Origin: Blastococcus sp. VKM Ac-2987
GTDB lineage: Bacteria > Actinomycetota > Actinomycetes > Mycobacteriales > Geodermatophilaceae
NCBI RefSeq assembly: GCF_026967805.1
Contig: NZ_JAPVBG010000001.1
Coordinates: 1,007,143-1,071,142, forward strand
Direction of reading: 5' to 3'
Length of the DNA: 64,000 nt
Positions 23,606 through 32,565 of the stretch are shown here, piece after piece. The stretch's first letter is position 1. Every line of letters begins with the position of its first letter. The position numbers and the translations under genes are program-made. The notes under the pieces are model-generated. The model did no database searches, was not told the DNA's origin, and saw nothing but the letters and a program-made list of their open reading frames with translations.

Positions 23606-24706
23606 ATGAGCACCACGACCCAGGACACCCGGTCCGGCCGCCCCGCGCCCGGCTCGGGTGTCGTGCGGTCGCGCCGGTCAGCGGCGCTCGCCGTCTGCGG
23701 TGCGCTCGTGGCGCTCGTGGCGGCGGTGCTGGCCGGGGTCGGGGTGGGGGCGGTGCCGCTGGCCCCCGGCGGGGTCGTCGCCACCCTGCTCGACCGGGCG
23801 CTCGCTCCGCTCGGGGTCGACGTGCCCGGCGCCCTGGAGGGCACCGCAGCGGCCGTGCTGCTGGAGCTGCGCCTCCCCCGGGTGGTCCTCGCGGTGCTCG
23901 TCGGCGCCGGGCTGGCCGTCTCGGGGGCGGCGTACCAGGGGGTGTTCCGCAACCCGCTGGCCGATCCCTACCTCCTCGGGGCGGCGGCCGGCGCCGGCCT
24001 CGGCGCCACCCTGGTCATCGCCTATGCACCCGGGCAGCACGTCGGGCCCGTCGCGGTGGTCCCCCTGGCCGCCTTCGCCGGCGCGCTCGTCGGCGTCGGG
24101 TGCGCCCTGGCCCTGGGCCATGCCGCCGGTGGCGGCTCGCAGAGCGCCCCACTGCTGCTGGCCGGCATCGCGGTCGCCGCCTTCCTGGCGGCGGCCCAGA
24201 CGCTGGTCCAGCAGCAGAACACCGACAACCTGCGCGAGATCTACGGATGGCTGCTCGGGCAGCTCGGCGGCGCCCGGTGGTCCGACGTCGGGCTGGTGCT
24301 GCCCTACCTGGGCCTGGCCGTCCTCGTCCTGCTGCTGTGCGGCCGGGCCCTCGACGTCCTGGCGGTGGGCGACGACGAGGCGCGCTCGCTCGGCGTGCAC
24401 CCCGGGCGGCTCCGGCTGCTGGTCGTCCTCGCCGCCTCCCTGGCGACCGCCTCGGCCGTGGCGGTCAGCGGGCTGATCGGCTTCGTCGGGCTGGTGGTGC
24501 CGCACATCGTGCGGCGGCTGGTCGGCGGGGCGAACGCCCGCGTCCTCCCCGTCTCGCTGCTGGTCGGCGGGGCGTTCCTCGTGCTGGCCGACCTGCTGGC
24601 CCGGGTGGTGCTGGCGCCGGCGGAGCTGCCCCTGGGCGTGGTCACCGCGTTCGTCGGCGCCCCGTTCTTCGCCGGCCTGCTCTGGGCGGGGGCCCGGCGG
24701 CGATGA
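23606..24706 (+). CDS. btuC: Cobalamin ABC transporter permease (FecCD family)
   Basis: A 366-residue inner-membrane protein with about ten helices. The family blocks are 'LRLPRVVLAVLVGAGLAVSGAAYQGVFRNPLADPYLLG' across helix 2 and the coupling region, 'LLAGIAVAAFLAAAQTLV', and the ATPase-contact loop near 'GLIGFVGLVVPHIVRRLVGG'. It forms the channel dimer for B12 uptake with BtuD. Its stop overlaps the btuD start (ATGA). Confidence 0.93.
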   Translation: MSTTTQDTRSGRPAPGSGVVRSRRSAALAVCGALVALVAAVLAGVGVGAVPLAPGGVVATLLDRALAPLGVDVPGALEGTAAAVLLELRLPRVVLAVLVGAGLAVSGAAYQGVFRNPLADPYLLGAAAGAGLGATLVIAYAPGQHVGPVAVVPLAAFAGALVGVGCALALGHAAGGGSQSAPLLLAGIAVAAFLAAAQTLVQQQNTDNLREIYGWLLGQLGGARWSDVGLVLPYLGLAVLVLLLCGRALDVLAVGDDEARSLGVHPGRLRLLVVLAASLATASAVAVSGLIGFVGLVVPHIVRRLVGGANARVLPVSLLVGGAFLVLADLLARVVLAPAELPLGVVTAFVGAPFFAGLLWAGARRR

Positions 24707-25509
24707 GCCGGTCCCCCGAGGTCCCGCTCGCCACCGGCGGCGGCGCCCGCGTCGAGGTGCTCGGCCTCAGCGCCGCGTACGGGCGGCGGCCCGTGCTCTC
24801 CTCCGTGCGGTTCACCGTCGAGCCCGGCGGCTGGCTGGGCATCATCGGGCCGAACGGGTCGGGGAAGTCGACCCTGCTGCGCTCGGTGCTGGGCCTGCAC
24901 CCGCACGACGGGCAGGTGCGCATCGACGGTGTCCCGCTGACCGGGATGCCGCGGCGCGACCGCGCCCGCCTGCTGGCCTACGCGCCGCAGCTGCCGGTCC
25001 TGCCCGACGGCGTCAGCACGCACGACTACGTTCTGCTCGGCCGCACCCCGCACCGCCCGCTGCTGGCCGCGCCCCGCCGGAGCGACGCAGCGGTCGTCGC
25101 CGAGGTCATGCAGCGCCTCGAGCTCGAGGGGCTGGCCGACCGGGCGGTGGTCACCCTCTCCGGCGGGGAGCAGCAGCGCGCCGTCCTGGCGCGGGCGCTG
25201 GCCCAGCAGCCGCGCGTGCTGCTGCTCGACGAGCCGACCGCCGCGCTCGACCTCGGCCACGCCCAGCAGGTGCTCGACCTGCTCGACCGGCTGCGGCGGC
25301 AGGACGGCCTCACCGTCGTGAGCACGCTGCACGACCTCACCCTGGCCGGCCAGTACGCCGACCGGCTGACCCTGCTGGCCTCCGGGCGGGTGGCCGCCGA
25401 GGGCAGCCCGGACGAGGTGCTCACCGCCGCCGCGCTGGCCGACCACTACGGCGCCCGCGCGCGCGTCGTGCCCGGGCCGCACGGCCCCGCCATCCTGCCG
25501 CTGCGATGA
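24703..25509 (+). CDS. btuD: Cobalamin ABC transporter ATPase
   Basis: A 268-residue ABC ATPase with Walker A 'GPNGSGKS', Q-loop 'AYAPQLP', signature 'LSGGEQQRAVLARAL', Walker B 'VLLLDEPTAALDLG' and switch His in 'STLHDLT'. It powers B12 import through BtuC. ATG 24703 overlaps the btuC stop by 4 nt, completing a btuF-btuC-btuD operon under the riboswitch. Confidence 0.93.
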   Translation: MSRSPEVPLATGGGARVEVLGLSAAYGRRPVLSSVRFTVEPGGWLGIIGPNGSGKSTLLRSVLGLHPHDGQVRIDGVPLTGMPRRDRARLLAYAPQLPVLPDGVSTHDYVLLGRTPHRPLLAAPRRSDAAVVAEVMQRLELEGLADRAVVTLSGGEQQRAVLARALAQQPRVLLLDEPTAALDLGHAQQVLDLLDRLRRQDGLTVVSTLHDLTLAGQYADRLTLLASGRVAAEGSPDEVLTAAALADHYGARARVVPGPHGPAILPLR

Positions 25510-25625
25510 CCAGGCGATCCTCGCGGATCGCACCGCGGCCAGGTGCCGTCCGGCGCCGCCCCGACCGGCGCCCGAAACGATGGCCCACGAGATGTAGATC
25601 ACACCAGCCGGGCGGACAATCGGGC

Positions 25626-26354
25626 GTGACCATCGGGAGCCGCTTCGACGCCGCGCTCGCGCGCGAGTCGGATCCCGAGCTCGCCGGGCCGGAGCTGCTG
25701 CCGGTGCGGCTCAGCCGCGCGTGCGCCGCCCTGCTCGGCGTCGACGGCGCCGGCCTGAGCCTGGTCGACGGCACCGGCCGGCTCGTTCCGCTGGGCGCCA
25801 GCAGCCCCGTGGCGTCCAGCGCCGAGCGGATGCAGTTCACCGCCGGCGAGGGCCCGTGCGTGACCTCCCAGACGACCGGTCAGCCGGTGTTCGCCGTCGA
25901 GGAGGACCTGCGACGGCGCTGGCCCATGTTCGCCGACCTCCTGCTCGGCGGGACGCCGTTCCGGGCCGTCGTCGCGCTGCCGCTGCACCCGGGGCCCGTG
26001 GGCGACGGGGCGCTGGACCTGTTCTTCACGCGCGCCTCGGCGGTCGCCGAGCTGGACGTGTTCGCGTCGGTCGCCGTCGGCGAGCTGGTGACCTCCGCGC
26101 TCGGCGACGCCGCGGTGTGGTCGGACTGGACGCCGGCGGAGGGGCCCGGCTGGTTGCGCGGGCCGGCCCCGCGCCGGCGGGCCGCGGTGTGGGAGGCGAT
26201 GGGGAAGGTGAGCGTGGCGCTGGACATCGACACCGCCGAGGCGCTGGCGCGCATGCGCACCGACGCCTACACGTCCGGGCGGTCCGTTGACGACGTCGCC
26301 GCGGAGCTCCTCACCGGGCGCCGACCGGTCGAGGACCTCCGCCGCGGCGGCTGA
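25626..26354 (+). CDS. GAF-ANTAR regulatory protein
   Basis: A 242-residue protein. A GAF domain occupies about 20-160 ('CAALLGVDGAGLSLVDGTGRLVPLGASS', 'FTAGEGPCVTSQTTGQPV'). A C-terminal ANTAR RNA-binding helical domain follows at about 185-240 ('RRAAVWEAMGKVSVALDIDTAEALARMRTDAYTSGRSVDDVAAEL'). ANTAR proteins typically relieve transcription termination by binding paired RNA hexaloops. The signal bound by the GAF domain is unknown. GACAAT lies 5 nt before the GTG, suggesting a leaderless message, and a GTAGATCACA sequence just upstream could be part of an operator. Confidence 0.82.
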   Translation: MTIGSRFDAALARESDPELAGPELLPVRLSRACAALLGVDGAGLSLVDGTGRLVPLGASSPVASSAERMQFTAGEGPCVTSQTTGQPVFAVEEDLRRRWPMFADLLLGGTPFRAVVALPLHPGPVGDGALDLFFTRASAVAELDVFASVAVGELVTSALGDAAVWSDWTPAEGPGWLRGPAPRRRAAVWEAMGKVSVALDIDTAEALARMRTDAYTSGRSVDDVAAELLTGRRPVEDLRRGG

Positions 26355-26358
26355 ACCC

Positions 26359-26943
26359 TCAGGCGGCGAACGGGCCGACCCGGAGACCGGCGGCCTCGAG
26401 CGCGCTCCGCACCGCCCGCGCGAGCTCCACCGCGCCCGGGGTGTCCCCGTGCACGCAGACCGACCGCACGTCCACCCGCACGGTGCTGCCGTCCACCGCG
26501 ACGACGGTGCCGTCGGTGGCCATGCCGACGGCCCGCCCGGCCACCGCGGCGGGGTCGTGCACGAGCGCGCCCGCCGCCCCGCGCGGCACCAGCGTGCCGT
26601 CCGGCGCGTAGCCCCGGTCGGCGAAGCCCTCCCCCACGGTCGGCAGCCCGGCCGCCGCCGCGCTGCCGAGCAGCGCCGACCCGGGCAGCCCGAGCACGGC
26701 CAGGCGGCGGCCGAACCCGGTTAGGTCGCCGTAGGACATCTGCGCGCCGATCGCGACCCCGCCCGCCACGGCGGCGGCGCACACCCGGCGCATCGTCACC
26801 GGGTCCCCGGCGTGGAAGCCGCAGGCGACGTTGGCGCTGCTCACGACCCCCAGCAGCGCGTCGTCGTCGCCCAGCCGCCACACGCCGAACCCCTCCCCGA
26901 GGTCGGCGTTGAGGTCGATCCGACGGGCCCCCGGTGCGCTCAC
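26359..26943 (-). pseudogene. pxpA: 5-oxoprolinase subunit A (PxpA/YcsF) with internal deletion
   Basis: The 194-residue frame matches the YcsF/LamB family at both ends: 'RIDLNADLGEGFGVWRLGDDDALLGVVSSANVACGFHAGDP' and 'GFADRGYAPDGTLVPRG', 'VCVHGDTPGAVELARAVR'. At about residue 81 ('GFGRR|LAVLGLPGSA') some 65 residues are missing, including the conserved 'VKPHGALYN' segment. The frame is kept, but the active-site region is lost and the partners pxpB and pxpC are absent, so activity is unlikely. The family comparison is from memory. The gene starts at GTG 26943, divergent from the SplB-like gene. Confidence 0.75.
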
Positions 26944-26995
26944 CGGGGCAGTCTCGCACCGGAATGACGACCGGCCCCGCGACGCTGCACCGGGC

Positions 26996-28114
26996 ATGGG
27001 AGCCGCCGAGCCGCTCACGCTCTTCGACGTCGGGCCGCCGCCGGCGCCGATGCCGCCCAACCACCTCCTCCGGGTGCGCCGCGTCTACGCCGAGCCGGCG
27101 GCGGCGGAGTCCCCCCGGGGCCGCGAGGTCCTGGGCCGGTTCCCGGACGCCGAGGTGGTCGAGGTGCCGAGCCACTGGCAGATCCCGGAGCTGCACGGCA
27201 ACGCCGGCAACGTCGACCGCTGGGTGCGGGTGAAGACCGAGACGCTGGTGCTCGGCGTCCGCAAGGGCCTCGCCACCCGCCCCAACGGACGGTCCGCGAA
27301 CTTCATCGCGCCGGGCCCGGCCAACGGCTGCGCCATGGCCTGCGCCTACTGCTACGTGCCCCGGCGGAAGGGGTTCGCCAACCCGATCACCGTCTTCACC
27401 AACATCGAGCAGATCACCGCGCACCTGCGCCGGCACGTGGCCCGGCAGGGCCCCAAGACCGAGCCCGACCAGTGCGACCCGGACGCCTGGGTCTACGACA
27501 TCGGCGAGAACAGCGACTGCTCCGTCGACGCGCTGGTCAGCGACAACGTCGCCGACCTGGTGACCACCTTCCGGGGCCTGCCGACGGCCAAGGCGTCCTT
27601 CGCCACCAAGTACGTCAACCGCGGGCTGCTCGGGCTCGACCCGGCCGGCCGCACCCGCGTCCGCTTCTCCCTGATGCCCGACGACGACGCCCGGGTGCTC
27701 GACGTGCGCACCAGCCGGGTCGCCGAGCGGATCGCCGCCGTCGACGACTTCGTGGCCGCCGGGTACGAGGTGCACCTGAACCTCTCCCCCGTCGTGCTGC
27801 GCCCGGGCTGGGAGGAGGACTGGGGCCGGCTGCTGGAACGGCTGGACGACGAGCTCGGCCCCGCGGCGAAGGCGCAGGCCGCCGCCGAGGTGATCTTCCT
27901 GACCCACAACGAGGCGCTGCACGAGGTGAACCTCGGGTGGCACCCCACGGCCGAGCAGCTGCTGTGGCGGCCGGACCTGCAGGAGCCCAAGCGCAGCCAG
28001 AACGGGCAGGACAACGTGCGCTACCGGGCCGGGATCAAGCGGGCGGCGGTCGCCCGGCTGCGGGAGCTGGTGGCCCGGCACGCGCCGTGGCTGGACATCC
28101 GGTACGCGTTCTGA
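26996..28114 (+). CDS. Spore photoproduct lyase-like radical SAM protein
   Basis: A 372-residue radical SAM enzyme with the cluster motif Cys112-x3-Cys116-x2-Cys119 ('CAMACAYC'). Further blocks typical of the SplB-like family are 'DIGENSDCSVDAL', 'FATKYVNRGLL', 'RFSLMPDDDARVLD' and 'EVHLNLSPVVLRPGWEEDWGRLL'. SplB repairs the UV lesion spore photoproduct; members in non-Bacillus genomes have not all been tested, so DNA repair here is inference. ATG 26996 is chosen because homology begins soon after ('LTLFDV'). No spore genes are nearby. Confidence 0.82.
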   Translation: MGAAEPLTLFDVGPPPAPMPPNHLLRVRRVYAEPAAAESPRGREVLGRFPDAEVVEVPSHWQIPELHGNAGNVDRWVRVKTETLVLGVRKGLATRPNGRSANFIAPGPANGCAMACAYCYVPRRKGFANPITVFTNIEQITAHLRRHVARQGPKTEPDQCDPDAWVYDIGENSDCSVDALVSDNVADLVTTFRGLPTAKASFATKYVNRGLLGLDPAGRTRVRFSLMPDDDARVLDVRTSRVAERIAAVDDFVAAGYEVHLNLSPVVLRPGWEEDWGRLLERLDDELGPAAKAQAAAEVIFLTHNEALHEVNLGWHPTAEQLLWRPDLQEPKRSQNGQDNVRYRAGIKRAAVARLRELVARHAPWLDIRYAF

Positions 28115-28202
28115 CCGGTCGCCGTGTCGCGATGTCGACAAGGCCACATATCGACTGTTCGTGTCCGCACCCTCACCCGCTGTGTGAGAGGCTGAGCGCT
28201 GT

Positions 28203-28224
28203 GACGGGGCTCTGACGCCCCGTC
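28203..28224 (+). promoter_or_regulatory. Leader hairpin before the SpoIIE-type gene
   Basis: Perfect 8-bp arms (28203-28210, 28217-28224) around TCTGAC lie 26 bp before the GTG start. With no T-run and such proximity, it is more likely a leader structure or operator than a terminator. Confidence 0.4.
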
Positions 28225-28249
28225 GGAGAGTCATGGTCGAGGGGGAACG

Positions 28250-29914
28250 GTGCCCGAGTCGACCTCCGGAGTGCCCGCGGCGACCCTGCTGGCGGCGTTG
28301 CCCGACACGGTCGTCGTGGCCGGTGGTGACGGGCGGATCGCCTACGTGAGCCCGGCCGTGACGGTGCTGCTGGGCCACGACCCGGCGGCGCTGGTCGGCC
28401 GTCCGTTGCAGGTGCTCATGCCGGAGCGGCTGCGCAGCGGGCACAACGACGGCTTCTCCCGGTACCGCGCCACGGGCGTGGGCAAGCTCGTCGGCGCGAC
28501 GACGCAGCTGCCGGCGCTGCACGCGGCCGGCCACGAGGTCGCGGTCGACCTCACTCTGTCCCGCCTGACCCCGACGGAGGGGGCCTCGCCGGACGACGCG
28601 CTGGTGGTCGCCGTCCTGCGCGACGCGAGCACGACGATCCTGCTGGAGCGGCAGTTCGCCGTCAGCCGCTACCTGGCCGCGACGCTCCGGGTCACCGCGG
28701 CGCTCACCGAGGCGCGCGACGCCGACGTCGCCTTCCGCCAGCTGCTGCCCACGCTCTGCACCGAGCTCGACTGGGACGCCGCCCAGCTGTGGCAGCCCGA
28801 CGGCGACGGCGGCCGGCTGGTGCACGCCGGCACCTGGACCGCGCCCGGCGCCGCCGTTCCCGCGCTGGAGTCCGACGCCGCGCGCCGGAGCTTCCGGCGC
28901 GGCGAGGGGCTGCCGGGCCAGGCGTGGCTGCGGCGGGCCCCGGTGGTGGCCGAGGACCTGGCGTCGGACGACCAGCTCATCCGCGGCCGGGCGGCCCGAG
29001 AGGACGGGCTGCGGACCGCCGTGGTCTTCCCCGTCCTCAGCGGCGGCTCGCTGCTCGCCGTCTGCGAGCTGTTCTCGACCGCGCACCGGCCGGTGCCCGA
29101 CGAGCTGGTGGAGGTGCTGGCCCACGCCGGCCGGCAGATCGGCCAGTTCCTGGCCCGGCTGCGGGCCGAGTCGGTGGTCCGCGAGCTGGCCGACACCCTC
29201 CAGCGCAGCCTGCTGCCCTCCCACCTGCCGACGATCCCCGGTGTCCGGCTGGCGGCCACCTACCGCGCCGGTGGCGAGGCCGCCCTCGTCGGCGGCGACA
29301 CCTACGACGTCATGCCGCTGCCGGACGGGCGCTGGATGGTGCTCATCGCCGACGTCTGCGGGACCGGGGCGGAGGCGGCGGCCGTCACGGCAGTCACCCG
29401 GCACACCGCGCGGGCCGCGGCGGCGGCGGGCGGCGCCGCGGACATCCTGGCTGCCGTGAACACCGCCTTGCTGCACGAGCAGGGCGGCGGACCGCTGCGC
29501 TTCGTCACCGCGTGCTGCCTGCTGCTGGAACCGGTGGCCGAGGGGCACCGGGCGACGCTCGGCGTCGCCGGCCACCCGCTGCCGCTGCTGCGCTCCCCCG
29601 GCGGCGGCGCCCACCCGGTCGGCCGGGCCGGGCGGCCGCTGGGCATCGATCCCGACGTCGCGTTCCCGGAGGAGGAGTTCCTGCTCCCGCCGGGCGCCAC
29701 GCTGGTCCTCTACACCGACGGCGTCACCGAGGCGCGTGACGACAGCGGCGCCCAGTTCGGCGAGGACGAGCTGCTGCGGGTGGTGGCCGAGACGCCCACC
29801 GGCGAGGCGCAGGAGACCGTCACCGCGGTGTCCGCCGCGGTGGAGCGGCAGCTGGCCGGCTCCCGGCACGAGCACGACGACCTCGCCGTCCTGGCGCTCT
29901 CCGTCCCCCGCTGA
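28250..29914 (+). CDS. PAS-GAF-SpoIIE serine phosphatase
   Basis: A 554-residue regulator. A PAS domain spans about 10-125 ('DGRIAYVSPAVTVLLGHDPAALVGRPLQVLMPERLR'), a GAF domain about 150-300 ('LPGQAWLRRAPVVAEDLASDDQL'), and a PP2C-type phosphatase about 330-550. Phosphatase metal sites are seen in 'ALVGGDTYDVMPL', 'LIADVCGTGAEAA', 'LYTDGVTEARD' and 'EHDDLAVLAL'. Such RsbU/RsbP-like enzymes dephosphorylate anti-sigma antagonists and so control sigma-B-type stress responses. No partner kinase or antagonist is adjacent. The start is GTG 28250, after a leader with a hairpin. Confidence 0.9.
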   Translation: MPESTSGVPAATLLAALPDTVVVAGGDGRIAYVSPAVTVLLGHDPAALVGRPLQVLMPERLRSGHNDGFSRYRATGVGKLVGATTQLPALHAAGHEVAVDLTLSRLTPTEGASPDDALVVAVLRDASTTILLERQFAVSRYLAATLRVTAALTEARDADVAFRQLLPTLCTELDWDAAQLWQPDGDGGRLVHAGTWTAPGAAVPALESDAARRSFRRGEGLPGQAWLRRAPVVAEDLASDDQLIRGRAAREDGLRTAVVFPVLSGGSLLAVCELFSTAHRPVPDELVEVLAHAGRQIGQFLARLRAESVVRELADTLQRSLLPSHLPTIPGVRLAATYRAGGEAALVGGDTYDVMPLPDGRWMVLIADVCGTGAEAAAVTAVTRHTARAAAAAGGAADILAAVNTALLHEQGGGPLRFVTACCLLLEPVAEGHRATLGVAGHPLPLLRSPGGGAHPVGRAGRPLGIDPDVAFPEEEFLLPPGATLVLYTDGVTEARDDSGAQFGEDELLRVVAETPTGEAQETVTAVSAAVERQLAGSRHEHDDLAVLALSVPR

Positions 29915-29963
29915 GGCCAGCACCTCCCGGCGACCGGCCCGCCCTGCTGGCTACGGTGGGCGG

Positions 29964-31466
29964 ATGGCGCGGGTCGTGGTGGTGGGGGCCGGCCTCGGCG
30001 GGCTCGCCGCCGCCGCCCGGCTGGCCGCGCTGGGGCACGCGGTCACCGTGGTCGAGCAGGCGCCGGGCATCGGCGGGAAGCTCGGCTGGTTCGCCCGCGA
30101 CGGGCACGCCTTCGACACCGGCCCGAGCCTGGTCACCCTGCCGCAGGTGTACCGCGACCTGTTCGCCGCCACCGGCGGCCGGCTCGAGGACGCCGTCGAC
30201 CTCGTCCGGCTGGACCCGGCGGTCGCCTACCGCTTCGCCGACGGCACCCGGCTGACCGTGCCCGGGGACCCGGCCGCCGTGCCCGCCGCCCTCGACGAGG
30301 CGCTGGGGAACGGCGCGGGCCGGGAGTGGAGCGCGCTGCTGGACCGGGCCGCGACCATGTGGCGGATCAGCGAGGGCCCGTTCCTCCGCACCCCACTGGC
30401 GGGCGCCGCCACGCTGGCCCGGCTGGCCCGGCGCCCGGCCGACGTCGCCGCCATCGCGCCGTGGCAGTCGCTGCGCGGCCTCGGCCGCCGGCACCTGGGC
30501 CACCCCCACCTGCGCACGCTCCTGGACCGCTACGCCACCTACTCCGGCTCCGATCCGCGCCGGGCCCCTGCGGTGCTGGCCACCGTCCCGTACGCCGAGC
30601 AGGCCTTCGGCTCCTGGTACGTGCGGGGCGGGCTGCACCGGCTCGGCCTCGCGGTGCTCGACCGGGCCCTCGCGCACGGCGCGGTCCTGCGCACCGGCTG
30701 CGCGGTTCGCCGGGTGCTGGTGGAGGGCGGCCGGGCGGCGGGCGTGCAACTGGCCGACGGCGAGCGGCTGCCCGCCGACGTCGTCGTCTCCGGCGTCGAC
30801 GCCGCCGCGCTGCACGCCGACCTGCTCCCTGCGGACCCGCGCACCCGCGGCGTCCGGCGGGACCTGGCCCGCACCACCCCGTCGCTGTCGGGGTTCGTGC
30901 TGCTGCTGGCGCTGCGCGGCCGGACCCCGCCGCCGGCGCACCACACCGTGCTCTTCCCCGCCGACTACGACGCGGAGTTCGACGCGGTCTTCGGCACCGG
31001 CCGGTACGCGGGCCGCCCGTGCCCGGTGCCCGACCCCACCGTGTACGTCAGCGCACCCGACGATCCCGCGCTGGTCCCCGACGCCGACAGCTCCTCGTGG
31101 TTCGTGCTGGTCAACGCGCCGCGGCACGACCCCGCGCGCGGGGTGGACTGGGACGCCCCGGGGCTGGCGGAGGGCTACGCCGACCGCGTGCTGGAGGTCA
31201 TGGCGCGGCGCGGGCTGGACGTCCGCGACCGCCTCCGCTGGCGGGTGGTCCGCACACCGGCGGACCTGGCGCGCGGCACCGGCAGCGTCGGCGGGTCGAT
31301 CTACGGCACCTCGAGCAACGGGTCGCGGGCGGCGTTCCTGCGCCCGGCGAACGCCTCCCGCATCCCCGGGCTGTTCCTCACCGGCGGCTCGTCGCACCCC
31401 GGCGGGGGCCTGCCGCTGGTCGGGCTGTCGGCCGAGATCGTGGCCGGGCTGGTCGGCGCGGCCTGA
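29964..31466 (+). CDS. Phytoene desaturase-family FAD oxidoreductase (CrtI/CrtD-like)
   Basis: A 500-residue flavoprotein. The FAD-binding N-terminus is 'VVVVGAGLGGLAAAARLAALGHAVTVVEQ', followed by 'FDTGPSLVTLPQVYRDLF'. The C-terminal signature 'GLFLTGGSSHPGGGLPLVGLSAEIV' resembles the carotenoid desaturase group, closer to CrtD-type 3,4-desaturases than to classic CrtI in my reading. It would act on carotenoids in the membrane. No crtB, crtE or cyclase is nearby. TACGGT lies 6 nt before the ATG, suggesting a leaderless message. Confidence 0.82.
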   Translation: MARVVVVGAGLGGLAAAARLAALGHAVTVVEQAPGIGGKLGWFARDGHAFDTGPSLVTLPQVYRDLFAATGGRLEDAVDLVRLDPAVAYRFADGTRLTVPGDPAAVPAALDEALGNGAGREWSALLDRAATMWRISEGPFLRTPLAGAATLARLARRPADVAAIAPWQSLRGLGRRHLGHPHLRTLLDRYATYSGSDPRRAPAVLATVPYAEQAFGSWYVRGGLHRLGLAVLDRALAHGAVLRTGCAVRRVLVEGGRAAGVQLADGERLPADVVVSGVDAAALHADLLPADPRTRGVRRDLARTTPSLSGFVLLLALRGRTPPPAHHTVLFPADYDAEFDAVFGTGRYAGRPCPVPDPTVYVSAPDDPALVPDADSSSWFVLVNAPRHDPARGVDWDAPGLAEGYADRVLEVMARRGLDVRDRLRWRVVRTPADLARGTGSVGGSIYGTSSNGSRAAFLRPANASRIPGLFLTGGSSHPGGGLPLVGLSAEIVAGLVGAA

Positions 31467-31476
31467 GCCGCGGCAC

Positions 31477-32493
31477 TCAGCCGGGCCGGACGGCCGCCAC
31501 GGCGACGAGGGGCGCTCCCGGTGCGATCCGCCGGGGCTCGCCGGGCCGCAGACCCGCCGCGCGCAGCCCGGCCGCGAGATCCTCGGCCCCGGGCAGCGAC
31601 ATGCGGCCCTCCTGGGCGCGCAGCAGGAGGTCGAAGTGCCGGCTGAACAGCTGCGGCGTCGCCACCGTGCTGACCACCAGGAGCGTCCCTCCCGGCACCA
31701 GCCGCCGGGCCACGTCGGCGAACAGGGCGGCCCGCTCCTCCGCCGCGACGTAGTAGACGACGTTCGCCAGCAGCGCGAGGTCGAACGCCGCCTCGTCCGC
31801 GAGCTCCCGGACGTCGGCCGGCACGATCGTGGCCCGCCCGGCCAGGCCGCGCTGCTCCAGCGTCCGCACGGCGAGCGCGGCGGCGCCCTCGTCGGTGTCC
31901 ACGCCGACCCCCTCGGCGTCCGGGGCCGCGGCCAGCATCGCGGCCAGCTGCAGACCCGCGCCGCAGCCGGCGTCGAGGACCCGCCGCGGGGACACCGCGG
32001 CCACCGTCTCCCGCAGGACGTCGTCGACGAACGGCTCGAAGGCGGCGGAGATGCGCGCGATCACCGCCCCCTGCTCGGCGACGTCCCGCCGTCCGGGGCC
32101 GCCGGCCAGCAGCTCCCCGAGGTGGCGGTAGAGCCCGGTGTGGAACCCGGCGAAGGCCTCGTAGGAGGCCCGCACCAGGTCGTCGGACACCACGGCCCGG
32201 CCCGCGGGCGCCAGGGACCAGCCGGCGGCGGCCTCCCGGACGAGCCCGGCCGCGGCGAGCACGCCCAGGAAGGCGCCGAGCAGGTCCTCGTCGGCTCCCC
32301 CGAGCCGGCGGGCGAGCGCGGGGGTCGCCGCCGCACCGCCGTCGAGCGCGTCGAGGACGCCGGTCGCCAGCCCGGCCGCGCCCAGGTTCAGCCGGACGGC
32401 GGCCTGACCGTCGCGCGTGGCCCGCAGGCGGGCCCGGGCGTTCCCGGTCCGCACGACGGTGAGCAGGGTGCGTGCGCTGAACAGCCGGGCCAT
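31477..32493 (-). CDS. Class I SAM methyltransferase with N-terminal winged-helix-like domain
   Basis: A 338-residue protein. The N-terminal 130 residues resemble the dimerisation winged helix of O-methyltransferases ('GVLDALDGGAAATPALARRLGGADEDLLGAFLGVLAAAGLV'). The C-terminal part is a Rossmann methyltransferase with 'RRVLDAGCGAGLQLAAML', 'GVGVDTDEG' and 'DLALLANVVYYV'. The substrate is unknown. ATG 32493 is preceded by CGGAGGAG. It follows the unrecognised 488-aa gene by 72 bp on the same strand, so a two-gene operon is likely. It converges on the desaturase gene, 10 bp apart, and might modify a carotenoid or lipid product. Confidence 0.82.
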   Translation of the reverse strand: MARLFSARTLLTVVRTGNARARLRATRDGQAAVRLNLGAAGLATGVLDALDGGAAATPALARRLGGADEDLLGAFLGVLAAAGLVREAAAGWSLAPAGRAVVSDDLVRASYEAFAGFHTGLYRHLGELLAGGPGRRDVAEQGAVIARISAAFEPFVDDVLRETVAAVSPRRVLDAGCGAGLQLAAMLAAAPDAEGVGVDTDEGAAALAVRTLEQRGLAGRATIVPADVRELADEAAFDLALLANVVYYVAAEERAALFADVARRLVPGGTLLVVSTVATPQLFSRHFDLLLRAQEGRMSLPGAEDLAAGLRAAGLRPGEPRRIAPGAPLVAVAAVRPG

Positions 32494-32565
32494 GTCCGCT
32501 CCTCCGGGTGGACGGGCGACCACTGTGCTGCTCCGGGGCGACCGGCACCAGTACCCACGCGCCGG

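Noticed and set aside
25583-25625. CRP-type operator GTAGATCACA before the GAF-ANTAR gene
   Set aside because: Only one half-site fits and the other half is missing, so I list it only as a possibility in the gene entry.
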